Origin: Oleidesulfovibrio alaskensis DSM 16109
Lineage (GTDB): Bacteria > Desulfobacterota > Desulfovibrionia > Desulfovibrionales > Desulfovibrionaceae
DNA: 64,000 bases
Direction of reading: 5' to 3'
Assembly: GCF_000482745.1 (NCBI RefSeq)
Contig: NZ_AXWQ01000013.1
Span: forward strand, 109,061 to 173,060
How positions within the stretch are numbered: position 1 is the stretch's first letter; every line of letters starts with the position of its first letter. Under the pieces are notes generated by a model, which ran no database searches, had not been told where the DNA came from, and saw only the letters and a list, made by a program, of their open reading frames with translations. Both the position numbers and the translations under genes were made by a program. Below, in pieces: positions 1-7,920 of this stretch.

Positions 1-259
1 CGCCCCATACGGCAAACGGCAGTCCCTGCGCCAGCCCGTCATCCAGCACTGCGGCCGCCTGTGCAAGTCCCGGCCAGCAGTCCGGCGGGGCGAGGTGGCG
101 CAGCCCCGGGCTCAGATACACATCCATGTCTTCAGGCGTGTGCAGGCCCCGTGTCCACAGCAGTTGCACCAGCAGTTCGGAAACACCCAGACGCTCAGCC
201 CACAGGGCCGTTTCACCGGGCAGAGGTTCTGTCCCGCGCGGTATCCAGTTTTTAGCCAC
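1..259 (-). CDS. recJ: Single-stranded-DNA-specific exonuclease RecJ, N-terminal part (runs off window)
   Basis: RecJ degrades single-stranded DNA 5' to 3' in recombination and mismatch repair. Only the first 86 residues are present. They read MAKNWIPRG... followed by LGVSELLVQLLWTRGLHTPE and YLSPGLRHLAPP, the typical RecJ N-terminus (W-I, then L-G-x-S-x-L-x-x-L-L-x-x-R-G, then 'a-x-x-f-L-x-P-x-L-x-x-L'). The DHH motifs lie beyond the window edge. The start is a GTG at 259 with GAGG about six bases upstream; an in-frame stop lies just above it. It follows the HDOD gene by 98 bases on the same strand and is probably the last member of the yicC-gmk-pyrF cluster. Confidence 0.82.
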   Translation of the reverse strand, partial: MAKNWIPRGTEPLPGETALWAERLGVSELLVQLLWTRGLHTPEDMDVYLSPGLRHLAPPDCWPGLAQAAAVLDDGLAQGLPFAVWG

Positions 260-356
260 AACAGCCTCATCTCTTTATAAAAAACAAAAAAACAACGGCA
301 GGCCGCCGCATGGGGGTATCCCACATTGCGGGCCACCGCATGAATGTTCCAGAATG

Positions 357-1220
357 TCAGCCAAGCAGCGCGGCCAGCTGCCCGATGCGCTCACCCGCAA
401 ACTGGGCTTCCAGCGCCATCTGCAACCGGCCGGCATCGGCAGTGTACTCTTTGAGCAGCTGCAGCGCCGCAGCCGGAGGCGGCGTACCACGCTCAAAGGC
501 AAGAAGCAGGGCATCGGCCAGTTGCACGGCACCTGCCCCGCGCGCATGCGCGGCATCGGCAAAATGCGGGCCGTGATGCCAGCTGATGGGTTCCGTCAGT
601 GCCGCGGGCAGCTGCCAGTAAGCCAGCACACGGGCACCGGCCAGCGCATGGTCAAGGCCCCACCAGCGCTCTTCGGCCTTGCAGTCCGGCAGCGATTCCT
701 GCCGTGCCAGCCCGCGTATGCCGAGCCAGTCATCCGGAGCCAGCGCCGCTATGAACAGTTTGCCGATATCATGCAGCAGCCCGGCAGTGTACAGCATTTC
801 GGGATCAAGATCTTCGGTGCCAGCCGCTATTATACGGCAGAATGCCGCCACGCGCAGCTGATGCAGCCAGTAGCCGGCGGTACAGAACCGGTCCGGCAGA
901 GGATGCATGCGCGCCACGGAGGAAAATCCCAAAGCCAGTACCAGATTGCGCACCTCGCGCATACCCAGCACGGTCACGGCGCGCCCCACGGTGGTTACCT
1001 CGGCCTGCAGACCGTAATAGGCGGAATTGGCCAGAGAAAGAATACGCACGGCCAGCGAAGGGTCGCGGCTGACCAGTTCGCCAACCTCGGAAAGCGAAAG
1101 CCGGGAGTCATCACCGGTTCCCGCAAACAGATCGCGCATAAGCCCGTGATCCACGGGAAGCGCCGCCTGAGCTTCCAGTGCCCGCTGCAGAAACGCATGT
1201 GCCCTGTCCTGTCTGTTCAC
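357..1220 (-). CDS. HDOD domain protein
   Basis: 287-residue protein made almost entirely of an HDOD domain, a catalytically inactive relative of HD phosphohydrolases used in bacterial signalling. Visible family features are LVSRDPSLAVRILSLANSAYYG near the N-terminus, the VTVLGMREVRNLVLAL helix, and LLHDIGKLFIAAL, where an HD pair is present. The GTG start at 1220 (VNRQDRAHAF) has AGGAG upstream, so the longer upstream reading is rejected. It lies 61 bases after the TPR gene and before recJ on the same strand. Its input signal and partner are unknown. Confidence 0.8.
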   Translation of the reverse strand: MNRQDRAHAFLQRALEAQAALPVDHGLMRDLFAGTGDDSRLSLSEVGELVSRDPSLAVRILSLANSAYYGLQAEVTTVGRAVTVLGMREVRNLVLALGFSSVARMHPLPDRFCTAGYWLHQLRVAAFCRIIAAGTEDLDPEMLYTAGLLHDIGKLFIAALAPDDWLGIRGLARQESLPDCKAEERWWGLDHALAGARVLAYWQLPAALTEPISWHHGPHFADAAHARGAGAVQLADALLLAFERGTPPPAAALQLLKEYTADAGRLQMALEAQFAGERIGQLAALLG

Positions 1221-1280
1221 GGGTGCTCCTGTGTTTCGCGTACATCCGCCCGCTCTGCCCGGCATGCGGGGCGGCCCCCC

Positions 1281-2225
1281 CTACAATTCTATGGGCGTGG
1301 CCGCTCCGTTTTCTTCGGGCTTTGCCGTATCCTGTTCCGCAGCCGGCTTCCCGTCCCGTGCTTCCGGCGCCTGCTGTTCTGCGCCGCCGTTCTGTCCCTG
1401 TTCCTGTGCAGCCTTGATGCGGCGCAGCATGTCCAGCGCGGCACCTTTCATCTCCTGCGGAACAAGATCCTTGGCTTTCATCCATGCCAGAAACTTGCCT
1501 GCCGCTTCCAGCGAGGGGTTGGCATCCAGACATTTGAGCAGGTGCTCCATGGTGCGTGTATAGTCTTTCATCTCCAGACAGGCCCGCGCCATGTTGTACT
1601 GCAGGTTTTCATCGCTGCCGGAAAGCTCCAGCGCACGTTCGTAGTACTCGATGGCCTGCTCGAACATCTTGTTTTTGCGCAGACTGATACCGAATTCGTT
1701 GAACAGGTGCTTGTGCTCCGGCTCAAATGCCGCCTCCAGCTTGACCAGCCGCTCAAAGATATTGTCCGCCTTGGCCGATTCTCCCCGTTCAAGATAGGTA
1801 AGTCCCAGCCCGAAGTTGGCACGCACGTTTTCTTCGTCCACCTTCAGGGCATTGCCGTATTCAAACTCCGCGCTGAAATGCTCGCCCCGTGAACGGTGCC
1901 TGTCGGCACGGGCCACGGTTTTGTTCAGTTCCTGCATTTTGGGAAACACAGTCTGCACATAGAATTCCGGTTCGGGCTGAAAGGTGCTCAGCACATCGTC
2001 CAAAGCCACCTTGCGCTTGGGACCGGAAGGAATGTAGTTGCTGTTCAGGGGCTGCACCTCCACCACACCGTCGTCCAGTTCCTCCACCATCCAGAATGCT
2101 TTCTGAATGGTTTTACGGGTCGTGGTTCCCGTGCCCACCTTACGGACTTCCTGCGTGGAAAAAACGCCTTTGATACGTTTTTTTTCCTGCCTGCCGCCGG
2201 CAGCTGCGCCTTGTTCCTGCTGCAT
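1281..2225 (-). CDS. TPR-repeat protein
   Basis: 314-residue soluble protein. Residues about 85-250 contain tetratricopeptide helices (for example NALKVDEENVRANFGLGLTY and FEQAIEYYERALELSG), expected to form a protein-binding superhelix. The N-terminus (about 20-80: GVFSTQEVRKVGTGTTTRKT, KAFWMVEELDDG) is a conserved-looking head I cannot assign. The C-terminal 40 residues are low-complexity (Q, E, A, G). The ATG at 2225 is chosen for AAGGAG seven bases upstream; a GTG two codons earlier is possible. Probably cotranscribed with pyrF. No enzymatic motif seen. Confidence 0.75.
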   Translation of the reverse strand: MQQEQGAAAGGRQEKKRIKGVFSTQEVRKVGTGTTTRKTIQKAFWMVEELDDGVVEVQPLNSNYIPSGPKRKVALDDVLSTFQPEPEFYVQTVFPKMQELNKTVARADRHRSRGEHFSAEFEYGNALKVDEENVRANFGLGLTYLERGESAKADNIFERLVKLEAAFEPEHKHLFNEFGISLRKNKMFEQAIEYYERALELSGSDENLQYNMARACLEMKDYTRTMEHLLKCLDANPSLEAAGKFLAWMKAKDLVPQEMKGAALDMLRRIKAAQEQGQNGGAEQQAPEARDGKPAAEQDTAKPEENGAATPIEL

Positions 2226-2256
2226 ATTCACACTCCTTCTGACAATGACAGGCGGT

Positions 2257-2961
2257 CTACGCCTGCCGGACAGATTCCATGATGCTGTACGCGGCCCCGG
2301 CCGGGTCAGCGGCTCCGGTAACGGGTCTGCCCACAACCAGATAGTCGGAACCGGCCCGCGCAGCCTGCTGCGGGGTCATGGTTCTGCGCTGGTCGTCATC
2401 CGCCGCGGCGGGCCGGATGCCCGGAGTAAGACAGATGTAGTCTGTACCGCAGCTTTTTTTGATGCTTTCAACTTCATACCCCGAACACACGACACCGTTC
2501 AAGCCCCACTCTCTGCCGGAGCGCGCCAGCACATCCACCACGCTGTCCAGCGGCAGGTCAAGACCGGCAGGCAGATCCTGCTGGGCCATACTGGTAAGCA
2601 CTGTCACGCCCAGCAGCACCGGCGGCGCAGCAAGCCCCTTGCGTTCACAGCCTTCCTGCAGCCCCTGCACGGCGGCCTGCGCCATACGGGCGCCCCCCAG
2701 CAGATGAATGTTGACCATGTCCGCACCGGCGCAGACCGATGAACGCACCGCACCGCGGACGGTATTGGGAATGTCGAAAAACTTCAGATCGAGAAAAACA
2801 GAAAAACCCATGTCTTTGAGACGGCGCAGGATGTCCGGCCCGGCGGCCGTGTACAGTTCAAGCCCCACCTTGACCCAGGGGCAGCTTCCTTGCAGCCGTG
2901 CAGCCATGGCAACAGCCTGTTCGCTTTCAGGATAATCAAGAGCAACCACAAGTTCCGGCAT
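2257..2961 (-). CDS. pyrF: Orotidine-5'-phosphate decarboxylase
   Basis: Last step of de novo UMP synthesis: decarboxylates OMP. 234 residues, normal for the class I enzyme. The catalytic DxKxxDI tetrad is visible as DLKFFDIPNTV, and the phosphate-binding end as TPGIRPAAADDDQRR and YLVVGRPVT. Three consecutive ATG codons (2967, 2964, 2961) follow GGAG. The last gives proper spacing and a four-base ATGA overlap with the end of gmk, suggesting translational coupling of the pyrimidine and purine nucleotide genes. Confidence 0.93.
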   Translation of the reverse strand: MPELVVALDYPESEQAVAMAARLQGSCPWVKVGLELYTAAGPDILRRLKDMGFSVFLDLKFFDIPNTVRGAVRSSVCAGADMVNIHLLGGARMAQAAVQGLQEGCERKGLAAPPVLLGVTVLTSMAQQDLPAGLDLPLDSVVDVLARSGREWGLNGVVCSGYEVESIKKSCGTDYICLTPGIRPAAADDDQRRTMTPQQAARAGSDYLVVGRPVTGAADPAGAAYSIMESVRQA

Positions 2962-2963
2962 CA

Positions 2964-3584
2964 TCATCTCCAATCCTGCAGCAGTTCGTCCACCAGTTCC
3001 GGGCGGCAGGTGGGCGACAGGGTGGCAGCCAGATACGCGGCACGCAACTCGTCATACGCCTGCTCCAGATTGTCATTCACTATCCAGGCGTTGAACCAGT
3101 GGGCCTGCTGCAGTTCGCGGCGGGCGTTGGCCAGACGACGGCGGATGGTATCTTCGGGGTCGGTGCCTCTGGCACGCAGCCGGCGCTCAAGCTCGGCACC
3201 GGACGGCGGCAGAATAAACACATAGCAGCCCTGCTTAAGCGAACCACGCAGCTGCGCCGCGCCCTGCACATCGATGTCAAAAAGCACATCACGCCCGCGG
3301 GCCAGCAGCTGGCGGGTGTCTTCCAGCGGGGTTCCGTAAAAATTTCCGTGCACTTCGGCCCATTCGGCAAAAAAGCCTTCATCACGCAGCCGGATGAACG
3401 TTTCTTCATCGACAAAGTTGTATTCGCGCCCGTGCTCTTCGCCCGCACGCGGCTGGCGTGTGGTGTAGGATACAGAAAAGGCAAACCGGGGGAATTCTTC
3501 CAGCAGGCGGCGGGTAAGCGTGGTTTTTCCTGTGCCAGAGGGCGCGCAGAGCACCAGCACTATGCCGGAACGGGGACGGACCAT
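2964..3584 (-). CDS. gmk: Guanylate kinase
   Basis: Phosphorylates GMP to GDP. 206 residues, the usual length. P-loop APSGTGKTTLTRRL near residue 14; GMP-binding SVSYTTRQPRAGE and GREYNFV; FDIDVQGAAQLR. The start codon overlaps the stop of the upstream remA-like gene (taATG). In many bacteria the order yicC-remA/rpoZ-gmk is conserved, and it is seen here. Confidence 0.95.
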   Translation of the reverse strand: MVRPRSGIVLVLCAPSGTGKTTLTRRLLEEFPRFAFSVSYTTRQPRAGEEHGREYNFVDEETFIRLRDEGFFAEWAEVHGNFYGTPLEDTRQLLARGRDVLFDIDVQGAAQLRGSLKQGCYVFILPPSGAELERRLRARGTDPEDTIRRRLANARRELQQAHWFNAWIVNDNLEQAYDELRAAYLAATLSPTCRPELVDELLQDWR

Positions 3585-3838
3585 TAACTGTTTTCCTCCT
3601 GAATGAAACGTTGTCCTATGGTTTCCGCCTGAATGGCGGACAGTATGACATGGTTGGAATCGGTGACGATGATGGACCGCGTCTTGCGGCCCTGTGTGGC
3701 GTCGACAAGCCGCCCCTGATCACGGGCTTCCTCACGCAGTCTGCGCATGGGAGCCGATGCGGGATTCACTATGGAAACCACGCGTTCGGCAACCACAAAG
3801 TTGCCGAACCCGACATTAAGAAGTCTTTGTTTCTGCAT
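3584..3838 (-). CDS. DUF370/RemA-like regulator
   Basis: 84-residue small protein of the DUF370 family, whose Bacillus member RemA is a DNA-binding activator of matrix genes. Recognised by LNVGFGNFVVAERVVSIVNPASAPMRRL and TRSIIVTDSNHVILSAI. The function in anaerobic deltaproteobacteria is not established; the assignment is by family only. It sits two bases after yicC and overlaps gmk, so it is firmly operonic. Confidence 0.88.
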   Translation of the reverse strand: MQKQRLLNVGFGNFVVAERVVSIVNPASAPMRRLREEARDQGRLVDATQGRKTRSIIVTDSNHVILSAIQAETIGQRFIQEENS

Positions 3839-3840
3839 GA

Positions 3841-4722
3841 TTACTCGATGTTCTGCACCTGCTCACGGCATTTTTCCAGCTCATTCTTAAAATCAACCAC
3901 AACGCGCGAGACCGAAGGATCCTGCACCTTGTTACCGCAGGTGTTGATTTCGCGGAAGCACTCCTGCAGGGTGAAATCAAGCCGCTTGCCGGCATCGGTG
4001 CCCTGATGCAGCAGCTCGCCCAGCCGTGTCAGGTGCGCGTCCATGCGGGTGATTTCTTCGCTTATGTCCAGCTTGTCGGACATGATGGTGATTTCCTGCA
4101 GAAAACGGTTCGGTTCCAGCTCCAGCCCTTCACGTTCAAGAATTTCGGCAATGCGCTCGCGCAGCGTTGTGAATTTTTCATCCTTGATGGCAGGGGCCTT
4201 GGCCGCAATGATTTCCGCCCAGCCGCGCATACGGCCTATGCGGGTTTCCAGATCGGCCAGCAGAGCCTGAGCCTCGGTCTCGCGCGCCTTGTTCCAGTCG
4301 GCCAGAGCCGCGGCCAGCCCTTCTTCCAGACTGCCCAGCAGTGTTTCGTCCAGTTCGCCGGAAGCATCTTCCCACAGGTAGGAAAGATTAAGCAGCCGGT
4401 TATAGTCGGGTACAAAGGCATCGCCGCGCTCTGCGGCAAAACCGGTCAGCTGCTCCAGCATGGATGCGGCCTGACGCGTGTTGAAGCTGACACCATCCAG
4501 TCCCTGCCGCCGGATATCCAGCGAAAGCGAGACGTCCACCCGACCGCGCGAACCGAACCGGCGCAGCACCTTTTCCAGCCGGGATTCATACCCGCGCAGA
4601 AAACCGGGCAGACGCCATTTGATATCCAGATGGCGGCTGTTCACGCTGCGGATCTCCCATGTCTGGGTCCAGTCGGGGCTTTCCTTGGTGCAACGGCCGA
4701 AGCCGGTCATACTACGAAGCAT
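3841..4722 (-). CDS. yicC: YicC-family endoribonuclease
   Basis: 293-residue YicC/YloC family protein; the E. coli member is an endoribonuclease acting in sRNA turnover. The N-terminus MLRSMTGFGR and the RSVNSRHLDIKWRLP motif are diagnostic, and the C-terminal DUF1732 part ends in SRVVVDFKNELEKCREQVQNIE. GGAG lies just upstream of ATG 4722. A perfect hairpin (CCGCCCTGC/GCAGGGCGG, 4742-4762) lies in the 5' region and could affect expression. It heads the cluster that runs through remA, gmk and pyrF. Confidence 0.92.
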   Translation of the reverse strand: MLRSMTGFGRCTKESPDWTQTWEIRSVNSRHLDIKWRLPGFLRGYESRLEKVLRRFGSRGRVDVSLSLDIRRQGLDGVSFNTRQAASMLEQLTGFAAERGDAFVPDYNRLLNLSYLWEDASGELDETLLGSLEEGLAAALADWNKARETEAQALLADLETRIGRMRGWAEIIAAKAPAIKDEKFTTLRERIAEILEREGLELEPNRFLQEITIMSDKLDISEEITRMDAHLTRLGELLHQGTDAGKRLDFTLQECFREINTCGNKVQDPSVSRVVVDFKNELEKCREQVQNIE

Positions 4723-4888
4723 TATGGTACTCCATGCAGAACCGCCCTGCTGTGCAGGGCGGATGATAACGGTACAAAAGCGGCATGCCGGAAAGCATCA
4801 CCGCCCGGAAAACAAAAAAACATGCGGACGCCACGGCAAAGGTCATCATGCAATGAAGAGGATTCCGGCTTTGCGCTGGCGTGCTCAT
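4712..4888 (-). CDS. Possible small hydrophobic protein
   Basis: 58-residue reading frame starting MSTPAQSRNPLHC with AGAGGAG seven bases before the ATG. It contains one hydrophobic stretch (MMTFAVASACFFVFRAVML) and overlaps yicC by 11 bases. The strong ribosome-binding site argues for translation. Against it, the C-terminal codons coincide with the hairpin upstream of yicC, and I recognise no family. It may be a leader peptide for yicC. Confidence 0.35.
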   Translation of the reverse strand: MSTPAQSRNPLHCMMTFAVASACFFVFRAVMLSGMPLLYRYHPPCTAGRFCMEYHNAS

Positions 4889-4974
4889 ATATACTCCTCT
4901 GACCGCGAACCGTGCCGCTGTGCGGCGTTCCATACGCCAGAAGCAACCCGCGCGCAACCACGCCGCGGGCACCG

Positions 4975-6282
4975 CTACTGCGGTGAAACAATCAAAACAC
5001 CTTTGCGCACTTCTAAAGGACGGGCGCTGCGTATTTCACGCAGTGTAGCACCATCGGGCACCGAGTCAAAGCGGCAGTCGGTATAGAATTCACTCACCCC
5101 GCGGGCCGGGGACAGGCTCTGCAGCACCACATGCAGGCTGTCCCGCCTGAGCAGCGACTGCAGAAAAGCATCTTTCTTTTCCGCCGCAACAGCCCTCACC
5201 GCCGCAGCACGGGCCTTTTTTTCCGCCACCGGCAGTTGGTCCTTCATATCCGCTGCCGCCGTCCCCGGACGTCGGGAATACGGAAACACATGCGCATAGG
5301 TAAGCGGAAGCTCGCGGCAGAAAGCCAGCGTTTCTTCAAATTCCTCAAGGGTTTCGCCGGGAAATCCCATCAAAATATCAGCGCCAAGACCGTATACCGG
5401 CCAGATACCGCGCAGAGAATGCAGAAAATCAAGCAGCGGCTGCGGTGTATAGTGGCCCCGTCCCATGCGCCGGAGCACCGATGCGCTGCCGCTCTGCAAG
5501 GAAAGATGCAGCTGCGGGCTGACCAGCGGATTGGCTGCCAGCGTATCAAGAGCCTTGGAACCAAGCTGCCCCGGCTCTAGCGAACTGATACGCAGCCTTG
5601 CTCTGCCGGCCCACTCCGGACCGAACTCGTTGCCCAGCCGCGCCACCACATCCCAGAAGTCCGCGGGCATGGCAAGGTCGCGCCCGTACTGCCGCAGGTT
5701 CACCCCGCTCAGAATAAGTTCGCGGAACCCGCCCTGCAGCAGCCTGCGCACCTCGTCTGCAATGTCGTGCGGCGCCCTGCTGCGCGAAGGACCGCGCGTA
5801 AACGGTACAATACAGTATGTACAGCGGTGCGAACAGCCGTCCTGCACCTTGACCACCGCGCGGGCACGCGTGTACCCGCTGACCTGCATATCGGGAAAAT
5901 CCTGTGCCGCGCCGCTGCCGGAAGGTGCACTCACCGCGCCCTGCGGCCACTGTTTCAGGCCTGCCTTGGCGTCCTGCGGTACCACCGCGGCCACGCCGGG
6001 CAGGGCTGCCAGCTCATCGCCCAGCACCTGTGCGGCACAGCCGGTGACCACTATGCGGGCAAGGGGGTTGGCTCTGTGCGCCTGCCGTACCGTGGCGCGC
6101 ACGTCGCTGACGGCTTTTGCCGTCACCGCGCAGGTATTCACCAGCACAAGATCCGCCTCGGCCGCACTCTGTACTTCCGTAAAACCGCGGGCCAGCCACA
6201 CTTCGCGCAGCGCCTGCGTTTCATACTGGTTTATCTTGCAGCCCAGAGTGGCCGCATAAAATCGTGTAGGATGTTCGCTCAT
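4975..6282 (-). CDS. mtaB: tRNA threonylcarbamoyladenosine (t6A37) methylthiotransferase, MtaB-type
   Basis: Radical SAM enzyme converting t6A to ms2t6A at tRNA position 37. The 435 residues contain the N-terminal methylthiotransferase cluster cysteines (LGCKINQYETQ, Cys15; NTCAVTAKA, Cys51; VTGCAAQ, Cys82) and the radical SAM CxxxCxxC (CSHRCTYC, Cys150/154/157). The LGCKxNQYE form and GPSRSR are typical of MtaB rather than MiaB or RimO. The start at 6282 is set by homology (MSEHPTRFYAATLGC); its ribosome-binding site is weak. It stands alone between the NlpC gene and the yicC cluster. Confidence 0.88.
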   Translation of the reverse strand: MSEHPTRFYAATLGCKINQYETQALREVWLARGFTEVQSAAEADLVLVNTCAVTAKAVSDVRATVRQAHRANPLARIVVTGCAAQVLGDELAALPGVAAVVPQDAKAGLKQWPQGAVSAPSGSGAAQDFPDMQVSGYTRARAVVKVQDGCSHRCTYCIVPFTRGPSRSRAPHDIADEVRRLLQGGFRELILSGVNLRQYGRDLAMPADFWDVVARLGNEFGPEWAGRARLRISSLEPGQLGSKALDTLAANPLVSPQLHLSLQSGSASVLRRMGRGHYTPQPLLDFLHSLRGIWPVYGLGADILMGFPGETLEEFEETLAFCRELPLTYAHVFPYSRRPGTAAADMKDQLPVAEKKARAAAVRAVAAEKKDAFLQSLLRRDSLHVVLQSLSPARGVSEFYTDCRFDSVPDGATLREIRSARPLEVRKGVLIVSPQ

Positions 6283-6474
6283 TGCAATACCGCTGTTGTG
6301 CCGTCCGCCTGAACGGCATGTATATGGACCGGCAGCACGCACAAAAACACAGACGCGCAATGCCGGTTGACGGGGTGTATAGCCGGAATGCCGCCAAAAA
6401 GGTAGTGCCGCTTTAACATACCGTTCTCACTTGGCATTGACATCTGCGGCATGGTCTGCGGCACGGTACTGCCT

Positions 6475-7848
6475 TCAGGGAACCTGCGGCGGCAACAGCG
6501 TGAGTCCGCGGATACGGTCGAGCATCCAGTTCTTACGCACCTGCGGATATTCTTCGCCGGCGTGCAGGGTGGTCACCACCGCCCGCCCGATGACCAGACG
6601 CCCTTCGGGCGCACGTCCGCCGCCGGTCCGGATGCCCCACACGTTGTGAAACATGAGCGGTTTTCCCGCTGCGCAGTCCTGCCGGTCAGGCCCCAGATAC
6701 AGGCCGATATGTCCGCGCATCCAGATAAAACTGAAAAAAGGCACACCCTGTTCCAGAATATGCGCCTCGCGTTGCGGGGGAGTCATTTCTTCCAGCGACA
6801 CCAACGCTCCGGCCCGTGCCTGCTGTGATGAATTGCGCGGCAGCCAGATGCCGAAGGGGGCAAACAGATCATGCATGGCGGCCGAACAATCGCGGTTTTC
6901 CAGCAGACCGCCCCACCCGTAGGGCTGCCGCATCATGCCGTTGCCCACCATGGCCACCGCCACGGGGGTAAGCGGCAGCGGCATACGCGCCGCCGCACCG
7001 TACGAAACATGCACCAGCCGGATACCCGCGCCTCCGTCCGCCCCGCGTACGGGCACCCGCAGAACAAGACCGGCGGCATCAGCCTTGTCCACCGGAAAAA
7101 CAGCACCGGTATGGGCCGTAAGCACCCAGCGGCCTTCCGCCGTCCGCAGCGGAGTATCGTCTGCCACAACAGCAGCATACATTCCGGTTCTGTACGCGTT
7201 CATAAACCCGGAATCCACATACGCCACATCGCGGGCGCGCACCCACCCGGCGGCCAGCGGCGTTTCGCACAGCAGCCATCCGCCGTCGGACGAAGCGTGC
7301 ACCACAAAAACGGGCATACCGGCCCATAACGCACTGTACTGGAAATAATCAAAAGGATAGCCCTCGCCCGCTCTGGCCGGATCGCGGAAAAAGGGTTCGT
7401 CGTCCGGCGCCATGCGCAGCGAGGTATTGCCGGTGATAATGGCAGGAACTGCCAGCGATGGATATTCTCCGGTACGGCAGCGCTGCCACAGCGACTCCGT
7501 ACGCGCGGGGGGTACGGGCAGCAGGTTGGCTCCCCAGCCTTTACCGTCCAGAGTGGCCCGCAGGTCGGCAAACATGGTGTGACGCGGCATGGACGGAGCA
7601 CGCATATCCCATGCGGCAAAAAAGCGGCGCAGAAAAAAACCGGTCTGCCGTTCCTGCTCCTGCAGAGTCAGCAGCGGAGCATCGGGCTGCGGCAGCGCCC
7701 GCGCGTACACCATGAGGTCCTGTTCCAGACAGTCAATGTCGCGCACGGCGGGAGGGGCGGGAAAAGGCGGCTGCACCACGCGGGGGGCGCACCCGCCCGC
7801 CAGAAGCATACAGCCCAGCAGCACACAGACAACACGCAATGAAATCAT
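6475..7848 (-). CDS. SH3/NlpC-P60 lipoprotein, probable peptidoglycan endopeptidase
   Basis: 457-residue lipoprotein with a lipobox (LLAGGC, Cys20) that should anchor it in the envelope. After an N-terminal helical region come two SH3-like parts (about 120-290: TGNTSLRMAPDDEP, GWVRARDVAYVDS) and a C-terminal NlpC/P60 domain with the expected Cys321 (NRDCSAAMHD), His380 (RGHIGLYLG) and a third polar residue (MFHNVWG). This architecture matches the D. vulgaris gamma-D-glutamyl-L-diamino acid endopeptidase type. It should trim murein peptides. recD2 lies 72 bases upstream on the same strand; cotranscription is possible but functionally unlinked. Confidence 0.82.
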   Translation of the reverse strand: MISLRVVCVLLGCMLLAGGCAPRVVQPPFPAPPAVRDIDCLEQDLMVYARALPQPDAPLLTLQEQERQTGFFLRRFFAAWDMRAPSMPRHTMFADLRATLDGKGWGANLLPVPPARTESLWQRCRTGEYPSLAVPAIITGNTSLRMAPDDEPFFRDPARAGEGYPFDYFQYSALWAGMPVFVVHASSDGGWLLCETPLAAGWVRARDVAYVDSGFMNAYRTGMYAAVVADDTPLRTAEGRWVLTAHTGAVFPVDKADAAGLVLRVPVRGADGGAGIRLVHVSYGAAARMPLPLTPVAVAMVGNGMMRQPYGWGGLLENRDCSAAMHDLFAPFGIWLPRNSSQQARAGALVSLEEMTPPQREAHILEQGVPFFSFIWMRGHIGLYLGPDRQDCAAGKPLMFHNVWGIRTGGGRAPEGRLVIGRAVVTTLHAGEEYPQVRKNWMLDRIRGLTLLPPQVP

Positions 7849-7920
7849 GGCAGCACCTGTCGCGGAAGCATCCGCTGTTTACATACACCGCAGCACCGCA
7901 CCGTCCGGCGGCGCCGCCGG

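Noticed and set aside
126..1892. A long plus-strand open frame of 588 codons opposite recJ, the HDOD gene and the TPR gene
   Set aside because: It is the antisense shadow of GC-rich genes with clear protein families on the minus strand, and lacks any domain or ribosome-binding site.
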